Assembly: GCA_027604005.1 (NCBI GenBank)
Contig: JADGJT010000295.1
Coordinates: 1-29,720 of the forward strand
Direction: 5' to 3'
DNA from: Dinochytrium kinnereticum
Taxonomy: Eukaryota > Chytridiomycota > Chytridiomycetes > Chytridiales > Chytridiaceae
Length of the DNA stretch: 29,720 nt
In this document: positions 7,780-17,673 of the stretch, piece by piece
Layout of the letters: every line of letters begins with the position of its first letter
Position numbering within the stretch: the first letter of the stretch is position 1
The notes under the pieces: model-generated
Told to the model about the DNA's origin: nothing
The model's input: only the letters and a program-made list of their open reading frames with translations
The model's database searches: none
Translations under genes and position numbers: made by a program

Positions 7780-10700
7780 TCACTGTCGTCTTAAAGACCC
7801 CGACCGATTCAGAGCCCCATTCTTAGTACTAAACTTCACATCCTTTCTAAACCTCAGCCAACTCTTCATAAAATCAGGATCCGGCCCACTCTTCTGGAAC
7901 GAAGGATTCTGAACCTCTTGGAACTGTCCAATAAGGGCCGCTGCGGATCGCAGTGTTCTCCATCTAGATCTCGGGCTACCAGGTGTTGCCTCTTCTTCAG
8001 CTGATCGAATCGTAGAGTCATTGGGAATGTTCAGGGTAATGCTTGACCACGCGTTCACAGGCCCCGCCGTTCCTGGGGAAGCCTCGTTTTGTGTCATCGA
8101 CTGCTGGGAAACATGGTCAGCTGCTCCGGTGGGTTTAGACTGCTCCGGTCCCTTTCCTACAACAACAGCTTCTTCCGCGATGAAGTTTCGAGCGATAGCA
8201 CGTGCTATTACTGTGAAAAGGAAGTTGACAAGTCCAATGCAAACGCAGAGTACCCATTCCTTCCAACTCATCATGATTGTAGAGAGAAAGCTTCCACCGA
8301 CGGTTGACACGAGTACTTGAACACCAATGATAATGAACGAGATAAGGATGAAGAGTTTGTTTCGAGTGATATCTTTGAAAGGATTCAACTCTCCGTTAAG
8401 CTGACGAGCCATAACAATGTTGCTAACTTGTAAAAAGATAAAGGCAGTGAAAACAGTGGTCTTTGTTCTTTTCGAGGCGTGATTGTCAGTCTTCATAACC
8501 TGATCCACTGAGTAAAAGGTCATATCGGCTGGCATGACGTTTTCAAGTCCCAGGTAGAGAATTAGGAGCACTATGAGCTGGTAGACAATTTGAATGCCCA
8601 TGTAGACGTACATATGCAAAGAGAGAAGACTCTCTGTTCTGCGATGAGGAGGATGATTCAAGATCTCATCATCAGGTTCGTCGGAGGCCAGAGCAAGAGC
8701 GCCTAAAGAGTCCATAATCAAGTTCACCCAAAGAAGTTGTACAGTGGTAAGAGGGGATTCTCCAACCACAACCGACCCGATAAACGTCAGTATAATAGCG
8801 ATGAGATTGACGGCAAGCTGAAACTGAAGGAACTTTCGGACACTGTTTAAAACGTTTCGTCCCCATCGGATAGACTGCACGATTGAGACAAAATTGTCGT
8901 CCAGAAGCACAATGTCAGAGGCATTTCGAGCAATCTGAGTCCCTGAAATACCCATCGCAAAACCAACATCTGCCTCCTTCAACGCAGGAGCGTCGTTGGT
9001 TCCATCACCCGTCACAGCCACAACCTCTCCAAGCTCCTTCAGCAACGAGACAAGTGTATGCTTATCAGCTGGCGAAGACCGCGCCAAGACGGCAAGTTTA
9101 GGCACCACCGCGATCTTCTCCTCCTTGGACATTGCTCTGAACACTGGTCCTTCGAGCGCGATCAAGTCTCCATACAGAATGTTGCATTCCCTTGAAATCT
9201 TGCATGCCGTCAAAATATTGTCTCCAGTAACCATTCGAACGGTTAAACCAGCACGTTGACATTTTTCGACAGCCCCAGGGACTTCTCGTCGCAGTGGGTC
9301 TTTGATACCGATGAGACCGATCCAGACAAGGTCGTGTTCGGGGTCATCTCTTTGCCCGTCAAACGATACGTCAAGAGTAGTGATCATTTGGTCGGTGTCT
9401 CTGTAAGCGAGACCGAGGGTTCTCAGGCCTTCAGAAGCCCATCTAGTAATGATTCTCTGGATGCGAGTTGAGATTCCAGGGGTCAACTTTGTAACTTGAG
9501 TTCCAGTCACATCAAGCATGTGAGTGCATAGTCCCAAGATAATCTCAGAGGCCCCCTTTGAGTAAAGCCTATACTTGGATGGTTGGGCGGATGTAGCAGA
9601 AGGCACAACAAGTGTCGACATCCGCTTACGATCCGAAGAGAACGACCAAACGCCTCCTTCGACTTTAGCCACATTCTCACGAATCTCATCATAATCGTAC
9701 CCCATGGTTCTGCACCAAACCAGCATGGCGCCTTCAGTTGCGGAACCAACGAAAAGATCGAGGCCATTGTCTTCATTGACTTTAATGAAACAGTCAGAGT
9801 TAAGGCACATGTTCTCGACCATCAGTTCTCGAACGCCAGATTCAAAAGTGGTCTTTTCAAATCTCATCGAGTTCGCTTCTCCAGACCCTTCGCCATAGTA
9901 AAGTTTGTCGCCAATAAGGACCTTTACGACTGTCATCTTGTTCTCGGTAAGGGTTCCCGTCTTGTCAGTGCAGATACAGGTAGCCTCACCCATTGTTTCG
10001 GAAGCATCCAGATGACGCACAAAACACTTGTCTTGGATCATCTTAAACATGGAGAAGGCCAGAGAAATGGTCACAGCTAAAGGTAGACCTTCAGGAACAG
10101 CAACAACGACCATGGTGATGCCAACGACAAAGTGTCCAGCAACCAGCTGAACATTCTGAATGGTAGGATTCGTCGCTGAGCCTCCACAAGAATGAGCGCC
10201 CGCTTCATCAGTGACACCACGGGCAAGGGAGATGGCCCATCGAGTTGCTAATCCAAGAAAGGTCGCGATACCCGCCGCCACCCCGACCTTTCCAATGAGA
10301 ATCGCGACAACCTTTAGCTTTTTCTGAAGAACGGTCTCTTCACTTTGAGCCTCGTTTAGCAGTTCCTGAATCTGACCACCGCTAGAGCGAACACCAACAC
10401 CCGTGATCAACATTCTCCCAGAACCCTCACTGACTTGGCAGCCGGAGAAGAGGAAAGGAGTTTGGTGGCTCTTTTTAACGGGGATAGACTCCCCAGTGAG
10501 TGGAGATTCGTCCACTACAAGGCGGTTCCCGCTGACAAAAAGACCGTCGGCAGGTATTTCGTCACCGGTGGAGAGCTCAACAATGTCGCCGACCATGATG
10601 TCCCAGGAGGATACTTCATCCTTGATCCCACCGCGGACAACCTTGACCCTCTTGTCACTTTGTAGAAGGAGGAGTTTCTTGAATTTGAGGTCTTTGGAGT

Positions 10701-11454
10701 AGTCGTTTCCAGCTGTGACTGATAGTACGATGAAAACAGCGATAAAGATAGCAGTCCCCTCCAGCCATCCCTCCTTTGGGCACATGGCGGTTCCGAGCGC
10801 AAAGACCACGACAGCACCGATAAGCAACACCTTGATAATAGGATCCTCCTTGATGTTTCCCCAAACAAGTTCGAAAATGGTCTCAGAGCGAGGAGGCGGG
10901 ATCTTGTTGATGCCAAACTGCTTCTTCCTCTTATCACTGTCAAATGCTGTCATGTCGTGGGTATTCTCAGGAGCAATCTTCGCCCCATTCTTTCCATTCG
11001 CGGCAGGCTTTTCAACCTGAGCGACCTGCTTCTGTTGCGGATGGTGATGATGATCCTTGGCAACAGGATGTTTTAACTGAAGCCCCTCATGAATGTCACT
11101 TCTCAACAAAATGGCAACCCCCTCCACACCTCCATATTCCGACTCCAAGATCCCAACCTGTGCCGGATTCGATCTCCTATCAAAGTTACAGACATCCCCA
11201 AGATTCTCTGGAGTGATCCCATACTCTCCAGCAGTTAAACCAGACATTTTATCCTGAATGCCCTTCACCTTAAGAGCACTATTGACAGTAGTGGTCTGGG
11301 CGCTTCCTTGAATCAATGCATCTTCACGAATATGTGCGCTTGGAGTTGCCGCAAGAGGTGGGAGAGATTTAGGAGCTCGAGATGGATTGCTCTCTTGGTG
11401 GGTAGGAAAAGTCCTTCCAAGATCTTCGACGTCGGTTGACTCCTCAGCCGCCAT
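7780..11454 (-). CDS. PMC1: Plasma-membrane-type Ca2+-ATPase, copy A (P2B)
   Basis: An ATP-driven pump exporting Ca2+ from the cytosol to the vacuole or cell exterior. The intronless frame opens at 11469 (1229 residues), but the ATG at 11454 (codon 6, MAAEE) aligns better with the paralogue start. Numbering from 11469: TGDEIPADG 301-309 and TGES 325-328 (actuator), PEGLP 459-463 with E460 in TM4, DKTGTLT with phosphorylated D502, KGA 638-640 (nucleotide binding), TGDGTNDAP 820-828, and the TM5/TM6 Ca2+ residues N888 and D920 in the P2B-type VNLIMD. Ten membrane segments are predictable (two near 211-253, two near 386-474, six from 880 to 1093). A His/Gln-rich patch (DHHHHPQQKQ) lies at 139-148. 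The tail contains RWRTLRSAAALIGQF (1169-1183), a candidate calmodulin-binding helix. Tandem with copy B. Confidence 0.95.
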   Translation of the reverse strand: MAAEESTDVEDLGRTFPTHQESNPSRAPKSLPPLAATPSAHIREDALIQGSAQTTTVNSALKVKGIQDKMSGLTAGEYGITPENLGDVCNFDRRSNPAQVGILESEYGGVEGVAILLRSDIHEGLQLKHPVAKDHHHHPQQKQVAQVEKPAANGKNGAKIAPENTHDMTAFDSDKRKKQFGINKIPPPRSETIFELVWGNIKEDPIIKVLLIGAVVVFALGTAMCPKEGWLEGTAIFIAVFIVLSVTAGNDYSKDLKFKKLLLLQSDKRVKVVRGGIKDEVSSWDIMVGDIVELSTGDEIPADGLFVSGNRLVVDESPLTGESIPVKKSHQTPFLFSGCQVSEGSGRMLITGVGVRSSGGQIQELLNEAQSEETVLQKKLKVVAILIGKVGVAAGIATFLGLATRWAISLARGVTDEAGAHSCGGSATNPTIQNVQLVAGHFVVGITMVVVAVPEGLPLAVTISLAFSMFKMIQDKCFVRHLDASETMGEATCICTDKTGTLTENKMTVVKVLIGDKLYYGEGSGEANSMRFEKTTFESGVRELMVENMCLNSDCFIKVNEDNGLDLFVGSATEGAMLVWCRTMGYDYDEIRENVAKVEGGVWSFSSDRKRMSTLVVPSATSAQPSKYRLYSKGASEIILGLCTHMLDVTGTQVTKLTPGISTRIQRIITRWASEGLRTLGLAYRDTDQMITTLDVSFDGQRDDPEHDLVWIGLIGIKDPLRREVPGAVEKCQRAGLTVRMVTGDNILTACKISRECNILYGDLIALEGPVFRAMSKEEKIAVVPKLAVLARSSPADKHTLVSLLKELGEVVAVTGDGTNDAPALKEADVGFAMGISGTQIARNASDIVLLDDNFVSIVQSIRWGRNVLNSVRKFLQFQLAVNLIAIILTFIGSVVVGESPLTTVQLLWVNLIMDSLGALALASDEPDDEILNHPPHRRTESLLSLHMYVYMGIQIVYQLIVLLILYLGLENVMPADMTFYSVDQVMKTDNHASKRTKTTVFTAFIFLQVSNIVMARQLNGELNPFKDITRNKLFILISFIIIGVQVLVSTVGGSFLSTIMMSWKEWVLCVCIGLVNFLFTVIARAIARNFIAEEAVVVGKGPEQSKPTGAADHVSQQSMTQNEASPGTAGPVNAWSSITLNIPNDSTIRSAEEEATPGSPRSRWRTLRSAAALIGQFQEVQNPSFQKSGPDPDFMKSWLRFRKDVKFSTKNGALNRSGSLRRQ
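8873..9228. repeat. Near-identical tract shared with 13054-13409
   Basis: This 356-bp tract encodes the end of the P domain of the Ca2+-ATPase, including TGDGTNDAP. By direct comparison it differs from copy B at only five positions (about 98.6% identity, fixed offset of 4181 bases). The sequence just outside on both sides differs at many synonymous sites although the protein is conserved. Confidence 0.9.
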
Positions 11455-11469
11455 CGTCTCTGAGAACAA

Positions 11470-11936
11470 TCGTCGTTTCAGGCGTATTGAATCACAAAGT
11501 CACCCGTCTTGGAGGATCTCTGCGATGGCCTCACCGGTCTGCCTGGTGCTCGTCTCCTGCGATGCTATGCGACGGGTGCAGATGGTGACAGGTTTTAGGA
11601 CTTGTCACGGAGCCAATAACAAAATTGTCAAACTGAAAATCCAAGCACAGTGCCAAGTTATTCAGGCTCTCAGAAGGGAGGGAGGCTCAAGACGGTAATA
11701 AAAAGTTGATGTGGAAAGAGTTGTTTGTCTGGGAGGAAAAGTCGAAATGGAAAGCTCAAAGAGCAGGCGATTTTAGAGGGAAGAATATTGGACGTTCATG
11801 ACAAAAGCAGCTTAGTATTTGTATGTACAATCATAGCAAGGTTATATGTAAACCAGTATGGACTACAGCCTCCATACCCGCATCTTCCTTCCGTGCAATA
11901 AATAAAGAAAGAAACCTGCATTAACAGTATCCGCCA
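11470..11936. other. Intergenic spacer between the two Ca2+-ATPases
   Basis: A 467-bp spacer that should hold the promoter of copy A and the 3' end of copy B. A GCCAAT element lies near 11611. No gene is supported. Confidence 0.5.
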
Positions 11937-14900
11937 TCATAGCTTCCTCAATGACGCAGACCCATTCGCCGTCCCCCTTTTTGTCGAAAACTTCACATCT
12001 TTTCTAAACCGGTATGCCACCCAAGTGTCCATGAAATCAGCATCAGGCCCTCGCTTCCGCGTCGTAGGTTTCTGTACCTCCTGGAAGTTTCCAATTAGGG
12101 CGGCTGCAGACCTCAACGTTCTCCACCGAGACTTCGGGCTTCCAGGAGATCGTTCCTCCCGATCTGAGGGCACAAGGGAGGTGTCACTGTTTTGGATTTG
12201 AAGGGTGACGCTAGACCAGGCTTTTACAGGGCCAGCTGCATCAGAAGACCGAGTGTTGGCAGCTTTACTCAAAGATTGCTTGGAAGCAGTAATCCGTTCG
12301 TTGGGGATCTTTGCAGACTCGCTTGAAGAACTTGACTTATCAATCACCATATCGTTTGCAATAAAGTTTCGGGAGAGCGCACGTGCTGCTACGGTAAAGA
12401 CGAAGTTGAATATACCGGCGGCAATGCAGAGCACCCATTCCCTCCATTGTATCATTATCGTCGACAGGAAGCTTCCTCCAACGGTTGTCACGAGGACTTG
12501 GACGATGACGATTATAATCGTAATGAGAATGAAGAGCTTATTTCTTGTGATGTTTCGAAAAGGATTCAGCTCTCCATTTAGTTGCCGAGACATTATGATA
12601 TTGCTCACTTGAAGGAAAATGAAAGAAGTGAAAACGGTGGTTTTGGTTCTTCGAGAAACGTGGTTAGATGATTTAGCTACATTCTCGGCAGAATAGAACC
12701 CCATATCTGCGGGAAGCAAGACGTCAAGGCCGAGGTACAAGGCAATGAGAATAATCAGCTGGTAAACAACTTGAATCCCCATGTAGACGTACATATGGAG
12801 AGATAGCAAGCTTTCTGTTCGTCGATGAGGTGGATGAAGCAATATATTGTCGTCCGGTTCATCAGACGCCAAGGCAAGAGCACCCAAGGAATCCATGATG
12901 AGATTCACCCATAGGAGCTGGACGGTGGTAAGCGGTGATTCTCCCACCACGACAGACCCCACAATAGTCAAAATAATTGCGATGATATTGACAGCGAGCT
13001 GAAACTGGAGGAATTTTCGAACGCTGTCCAGAACGTTTCGGCCCCATCGTATCGACTGCACGATTGAGACAAAATTGTCGTCCAGAAGCACAATGTCAGA
13101 GGCATTTCGAGCAATCTGAGTCCCTGAAATACCCATCGCAAAACCAACATCTGCCTCCTTCAACGCAGGAGCGTCGTTGGTTCCATCACCTGTCACAGCC
13201 ACAACTTCTCCAAGCTCCTTCAGCAACGAGACAAGTGTATGCTTATCGGCTGGCGACGACCGCGCCAAGACGGCAAGTTTAGGCACCACCGCAATCTTCT
13301 CCTCCTTGGACATTGCTCTGAACACTGGTCCTTCGAGCGCGATCAAGTCTCCATACAGAATGTTGCATTCCCTTGAAATCTTGCATGCCGTCAAAATATT
13401 GTCTCCAGTGACCATCCGGACAGTCAAGCCGGCACGCTGGCACCTAGCAACAGCTCCCGGAACCTCCTTCCGCAATGGATCTTTAATCCCAATCAGCCCA
13501 ATCCACACAAGGTCATGCTCGGGGTCATCTCTTTGCCCTTCCACATCACCTTCAAGAGTTGTGAGTATCTGATCCGTATCGCGATACGCAAGCCCAAGCG
13601 TTCTCAGCCCCTCTGAGGCCCACCGCGTAATTATACCCTGTATTCTTGTTGACACTCCAGGCGTGAGTTTTGCAACTTTTGTGCCCGTAGAATCTAGCAT
13701 ATGAGTGCAGAGGCTTAAAATGATCTCTGAGGCTCCTTTTGAGTAGAGCCTGTACTTAGATGTTGTGGTAGACTTGGCTGAGGGTACAACAAGCGTCGAC
13801 ATACGCTTTCGGTCCGATGAGAATGTCCACACGCCTCCCTCAACTTTCTCAACTGTTTCACGAATCTCATCGTAGTCGTAACCCATCGATCTGCACCAGA
13901 CCAACATAGCGCCCTCGGTGGCAGAACCGACAAAGAGGTCAAGGCCATTTTCTTCGTTAATTTTGATAAAGCAATCAGAATTCAAACACATGTTTTCGAC
14001 CATCAGTTCTCGGATTCCCAGCTCCAGTGAATTCTTTTCAAACTTGATCGAGTTGGGTTCGCCTGATCCTTCACCGTAGTAGAGTTTATCCCCAACGAGA
14101 ACCTTGACGACTGTCATCTTGTTCTCAGTGAGGGTTCCCGTCTTGTCAGTGCAGATACACGTGGCCTCACCCATCGTTTCGGAAGCATCGAGCTGGCGCA
14201 CAAAACACTTGTCCTGGATCATCTTGAACATAGAGAAGGCCAACGAGATAGTTACAGCCAGGTGCAAACCCTCTGGAACAGCAACAATGATCATCGTGAT
14301 CCCGACAACAAAGTGTCCGGCAACCGTCTGAACATGCTGAACGACAGGATTATTTGCGACCCCTGCGCAAGACCGTGCTGTATTACTGTTGTCTTTATCT
14401 CCTTTCGCCAAAAAGATGGCCCAACGAGTTGCCAATCCAAGAAAGGTGATCACTCCGGCTGCTGCACCAAACTTTCCAACAAGGATAGCGACAGATTTTA
14501 GCTTTTTCTGGAGAGCAGTCTCCTCGCTCTGAGCCTCATTTAGAAGCTCCTGAATCTGACCACCGCTTGATCGAGCTCCAACGCCAGTAATCAGCATCCT
14601 TCCTGATCCCTCACTGACCTGGCACCCAGAGAAGAGGAAAGGCGCCTTGCTGCTTTTTTTGACCGGGATAGATTCTCCTGTAAGAGGAGACTCGTCAACG
14701 ACTAGACGATTTCCACTGATAAAGAGACCGTCGGCAATGATCTCGTCTCCAGTCGAGAGTTCTACCACGTCGCCAACCATAATGTCCCAAGATGAAACCT
14801 CATCCTTAACCCCTCCCCTAAAAACTTTGACTCTCTTATCGCTTTGTAGAAGGAGAAGTCGTTTGAATTTCAGATCCTTGGCGTAATCATTCCCAGCCGT

Positions 14901-15635
14901 TACTGCTAGAACAATTAACACCGCAACGAGAATTGCCGTCCCCTCAAGCCACCCGTCTCGTGGACACATGGCGGTACCAAGAGACAGCACAACAAATGCG
15001 CCAACGAGAAGCACTTTAACAATTGGGTCCTCCTTTATGGCTCCCCAAACTAACTCAAAAATGGTTTCTGATCTGGGGGGTGGGATTTTGTTTATCCCGA
15101 ATAAATGCTTTCGCTTATCCTGATCAGAAACCGTCATGTCGTGCCCTGTCTCTGCTGGGGCAACTTTTCCATTTTTGGCCGATGGAGGAGTGAGTTTGGG
15201 CTGAGTTGGTTGTTGCTGTTGTTGTTGGTGGTGGTGGTGATCTTTAGGGATGGGGTGTTTCAGTTGCAATCCATCATGAATATCGGACCGCAATAATATC
15301 GCAACTCCCTCGACACCGCCATACTCAGCATCAAGCGTCTCAACTTGCGCCGGGTTCGATCTCTTATCAAAATTGCAAACCTCTCCAAGAACCTCAGGTG
15401 AAATACCATAGTCTCCAGCTGGCAGCCTGGACACACTCTCCCGTATCTCCTTGACTTTATGAGCACTGATCTGGGTGGTGTCCATTGCATGATGCGGAAT
15501 CTTTGATTCGGTTCTCAAGGGGGGCGAATTTGAAGTGACTGGGAAGGCAGGCACGACCTCGATCGGCGCAGCATGACCATTTCCAGCTGGTGGGCCAGGA
15601 ATATCTTCCACGTCCACCTCGACAACAGTAGACAT
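11937..15635 (-). CDS. PMC1: Plasma-membrane-type Ca2+-ATPase, copy B (P2B)
   Basis: An intronless tandem paralogue of copy A, 1232 residues from the ATG at 15635. It has the same layout: N-terminal regulatory region with a His/Gln run (DHHHHQQQQQQ, 132-142), actuator with TGES 319-322, DKTGTLT with phosphorylated D497, KGA, TGDGTNDAP and the VNLIMD Ca2+ site in TM6. Two residues invariant in most P-type pumps differ. TGDEIPADG is TGDEIIADG (I300), and PEGLP in TM4 is PEGLH (H458). Both codons are unambiguous (ATT and CAC). The tail keeps RWRTLRSAAALIGNF from about 1170, although surrounding tail sequence has diverged. The catalytic residues are intact, so it is probably a working enzyme, perhaps with altered transport kinetics. 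Confidence 0.94.
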   Translation of the reverse strand: MSTVVEVDVEDIPGPPAGNGHAAPIEVVPAFPVTSNSPPLRTESKIPHHAMDTTQISAHKVKEIRESVSRLPAGDYGISPEVLGEVCNFDKRSNPAQVETLDAEYGGVEGVAILLRSDIHDGLQLKHPIPKDHHHHQQQQQQPTQPKLTPPSAKNGKVAPAETGHDMTVSDQDKRKHLFGINKIPPPRSETIFELVWGAIKEDPIVKVLLVGAFVVLSLGTAMCPRDGWLEGTAILVAVLIVLAVTAGNDYAKDLKFKRLLLLQSDKRVKVFRGGVKDEVSSWDIMVGDVVELSTGDEIIADGLFISGNRLVVDESPLTGESIPVKKSSKAPFLFSGCQVSEGSGRMLITGVGARSSGGQIQELLNEAQSEETALQKKLKSVAILVGKFGAAAGVITFLGLATRWAIFLAKGDKDNSNTARSCAGVANNPVVQHVQTVAGHFVVGITMIIVAVPEGLHLAVTISLAFSMFKMIQDKCFVRQLDASETMGEATCICTDKTGTLTENKMTVVKVLVGDKLYYGEGSGEPNSIKFEKNSLELGIRELMVENMCLNSDCFIKINEENGLDLFVGSATEGAMLVWCRSMGYDYDEIRETVEKVEGGVWTFSSDRKRMSTLVVPSAKSTTTSKYRLYSKGASEIILSLCTHMLDSTGTKVAKLTPGVSTRIQGIITRWASEGLRTLGLAYRDTDQILTTLEGDVEGQRDDPEHDLVWIGLIGIKDPLRKEVPGAVARCQRAGLTVRMVTGDNILTACKISRECNILYGDLIALEGPVFRAMSKEEKIAVVPKLAVLARSSPADKHTLVSLLKELGEVVAVTGDGTNDAPALKEADVGFAMGISGTQIARNASDIVLLDDNFVSIVQSIRWGRNVLDSVRKFLQFQLAVNIIAIILTIVGSVVVGESPLTTVQLLWVNLIMDSLGALALASDEPDDNILLHPPHRRTESLLSLHMYVYMGIQVVYQLIILIALYLGLDVLLPADMGFYSAENVAKSSNHVSRRTKTTVFTSFIFLQVSNIIMSRQLNGELNPFRNITRNKLFILITIIIVIVQVLVTTVGGSFLSTIMIQWREWVLCIAAGIFNFVFTVAARALSRNFIANDMVIDKSSSSSESAKIPNERITASKQSLSKAANTRSSDAAGPVKAWSSVTLQIQNSDTSLVPSDREERSPGSPKSRWRTLRSAAALIGNFQEVQKPTTRKRGPDADFMDTWVAYRFRKDVKFSTKRGTANGSASLRKL
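13054..13409. repeat. Near-identical tract shared with 8873-9228
   Basis: The partner of the tract in copy A. The edges are sharp: just outside, GTATC against GATA on the left and GTGACCATCC against GTAACCATTC on the right. This pattern points to recent gene conversion, not to selection on protein sequence alone. Confidence 0.9.
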
Positions 15636-16695
15636 CGTTCCAACTTATCCTCTATACTATTAAAAGACTTTTAAATGTTGTTAATATCTTGTCGCGCTAG
15701 CTTTAGGTCCTTACGCTTATCTGCTTATCTGTCTCAGCAGCGTTGGCGATTGAAGTACGAGGGTGAGATGGACGGATGGATGGATGGATTGTCCCAACAC
15801 AGGACTTGTCACTCGAATTGCCAATCTCTAACCGAACCCAACCCAAACTCTCTCTTCTCTGTTGCCGAGCCATCTGGAGATCCCAGAACAATCAGCCATC
15901 CGACACCGACTGAATGCTTGGTGGAGAAGAACGCGGACAAAAGGATGCGCGGTGAGGAAGACAGTGAGTGCTGAGACAACAAGGTGGTAAGGCTATATCG
16001 GAGATTGGGGATGGAACGGAGTTTTGACGTGATCGCGTGCCTGTACGAGGTTCGGATGGATGGACCCTTTGGGGCGATTTCAGGCCTTTTGCGATGAGAT
16101 GGTAAGGACAAGGCACAGGACGTTTGAATTATAGGATAGAGCGGATTAGTGTGATTTACACCAACTGTGATAATAAGAGAGTAAGATAAGCCCAGGCTTT
16201 GAACAATATGTTCTTTATTGTTTTAAATAAACTATACTATTTCGCTGGAGGCTTGCTATGTGCAGCTGCACCGCCTTATCACTTACGCTGAGGTATACAG
16301 GGGCATGGCCTCACTTGGGTTGCCGTGAACCTCGGATGGTGTGCATGCTTGGTGGGATATTCTTCAACATAAAATTAAGGAGAAGTTGGCTAGTTATCTA
16401 CCTCATGTCGATGGCACCGCCCAATATATTTATTCCTGCTGCTGTTGTCGCTCGATTGGATCCCTGTGCATGCTGGATAAGACCAGTGAAATGCACCTGT
16501 TAGCCTCTGCCTTGGACATCATCCGCCCCTGTTCACCTTATCGGTAGCATTTCTCTTTCTTTGTCTTTGATGCCACCCGCAATAGTAATCTCTTTCAGCA
16601 GCCGCTGTTCACGCGATGGCGAGGGATGGATCGTCCATCAACCCACTCCCATTCTCATTCTCAGATTTCAAAAAGTTTTGAAGTAGAAAAAGAAG
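15636..16695. other. Intergenic region, about 1 kb
   Basis: No supported gene on either strand; the short open frames here lack recognisable similarity or codon logic. The left end should carry the promoter of Ca2+-ATPase B and the right end that of the TIM-barrel gene. It includes a short GGAT microsatellite (15774-15790). Confidence 0.5.
15774..15790. repeat. GGAT microsatellite
   Basis: Four tandem GGAT units in the upstream region of Ca2+-ATPase B. A similar GGATGGATGGA occurs near 16053. Confidence 0.8.
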
Positions 16696-17673
16696 ATGCC
16701 ACCCACCCTAAAGCTGTTCCGAAGTCTCTGGGGAGCAACGCCCGACTGGGAGACGCTCTTCCCACGCCTTAAAGCCCAAGGCTATGAGGGCATCGAAGCC
16801 TCCCTCTCTGACCTCCTCTCCCCGCCAACCCCAACCTCAGCAACCAAATCCACTGACCGCTTCTTCACCTTGCTTCAGGCCAGCAATCTCAACTGGATCT
16901 GCGGGCTCTACACATCCTGGGACGACTACATCGGAGACTGGGACGCATCCACCAACATGAGCGTAGACCACCACGTTAAACAGTTCCAGAGTCAGCTTTC
17001 AAGAGTTGTGCATGAGCTCCCCGTTGTTCCTGTTCATATCAACAGCCACACTGGGAGCGATTGCCTGTCCGAAGCAGAGACGGAAGAGATGTTCAAGCGG
17101 ATTCTGCAGGTCCAGAGGGAGCTGATGCCGATTTTAAATGAACGACTTGAGGGGACAGGTCGGGCGGCGGTGGCTTTGTCTCATGAAACTCATCGTGGTC
17201 GAGCGCTGTTTTCGCCTTGGTCAGCCTTGAGGGTTGCCAAGACCTTCCCAGAGGTTCGGTTTACCCTGGACCTATCCCACTGGACTGTGGTCAGCGAGCG
17301 CGTGCTGCCCCTTGCTGTCCTCGGACCAATATTGGAGCGCACCTTGCATGTTCATGCGAGGGTGGGGTCGCCTCAGCATTCGCAGGTGGATGATCCGGCG
17401 TCGGAGAAGGACCGCGAATGGACAGAGGCTTACCTCGAGACATGGAAGGAGGTCTGGAGGAGGAGGAGCGGTGAGACTGGGGGTGATTGCTTTGTCACCC
17501 CAGAGTACGGGCCTGTGGGTGAGGGCGGGTACATGCGGGAGGCGGTGGTGGTGATGGAGGGCACTGGCGGGGTGCCGCAACGCAGGCCGTTGCTGGAGTT
17601 GGAGGCGCTGGTGCAGCAAGAGGCCAACAGGCTTGTTGCAGCATTCAGCAGCATGGAATGGCGGCCTTATTAA
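16696..17673 (+). CDS. Xylose-isomerase-like TIM-barrel protein
   Basis: A 325-residue single-exon protein resembling the xylose isomerase / AP-endonuclease-2 TIM-barrel superfamily (sugar isomerases, epimerases and related metal enzymes). Barrel landmarks are GYEGIEASL (29-37), VPVHINSHTG (111-120), a likely metal-binding glutamate E164 in LSHETHRGR, FTLDLSHW with D192 and H195 (189-196), HVHAR with H218 and H220, and VTPEYGP with E270. These match the positions where the superfamily places its Glu/Asp/His metal ligands. No signal peptide is seen, so it is probably cytosolic. The substrate cannot be inferred. The ATG at 16696 has purine-rich context (AGAAG) and directly precedes the first strand. 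Confidence 0.8.
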   Translation: MPPTLKLFRSLWGATPDWETLFPRLKAQGYEGIEASLSDLLSPPTPTSATKSTDRFFTLLQASNLNWICGLYTSWDDYIGDWDASTNMSVDHHVKQFQSQLSRVVHELPVVPVHINSHTGSDCLSEAETEEMFKRILQVQRELMPILNERLEGTGRAAVALSHETHRGRALFSPWSALRVAKTFPEVRFTLDLSHWTVVSERVLPLAVLGPILERTLHVHARVGSPQHSQVDDPASEKDREWTEAYLETWKEVWRRRSGETGGDCFVTPEYGPVGEGGYMREAVVVMEGTGGVPQRRPLLELEALVQQEANRLVAAFSSMEWRPY

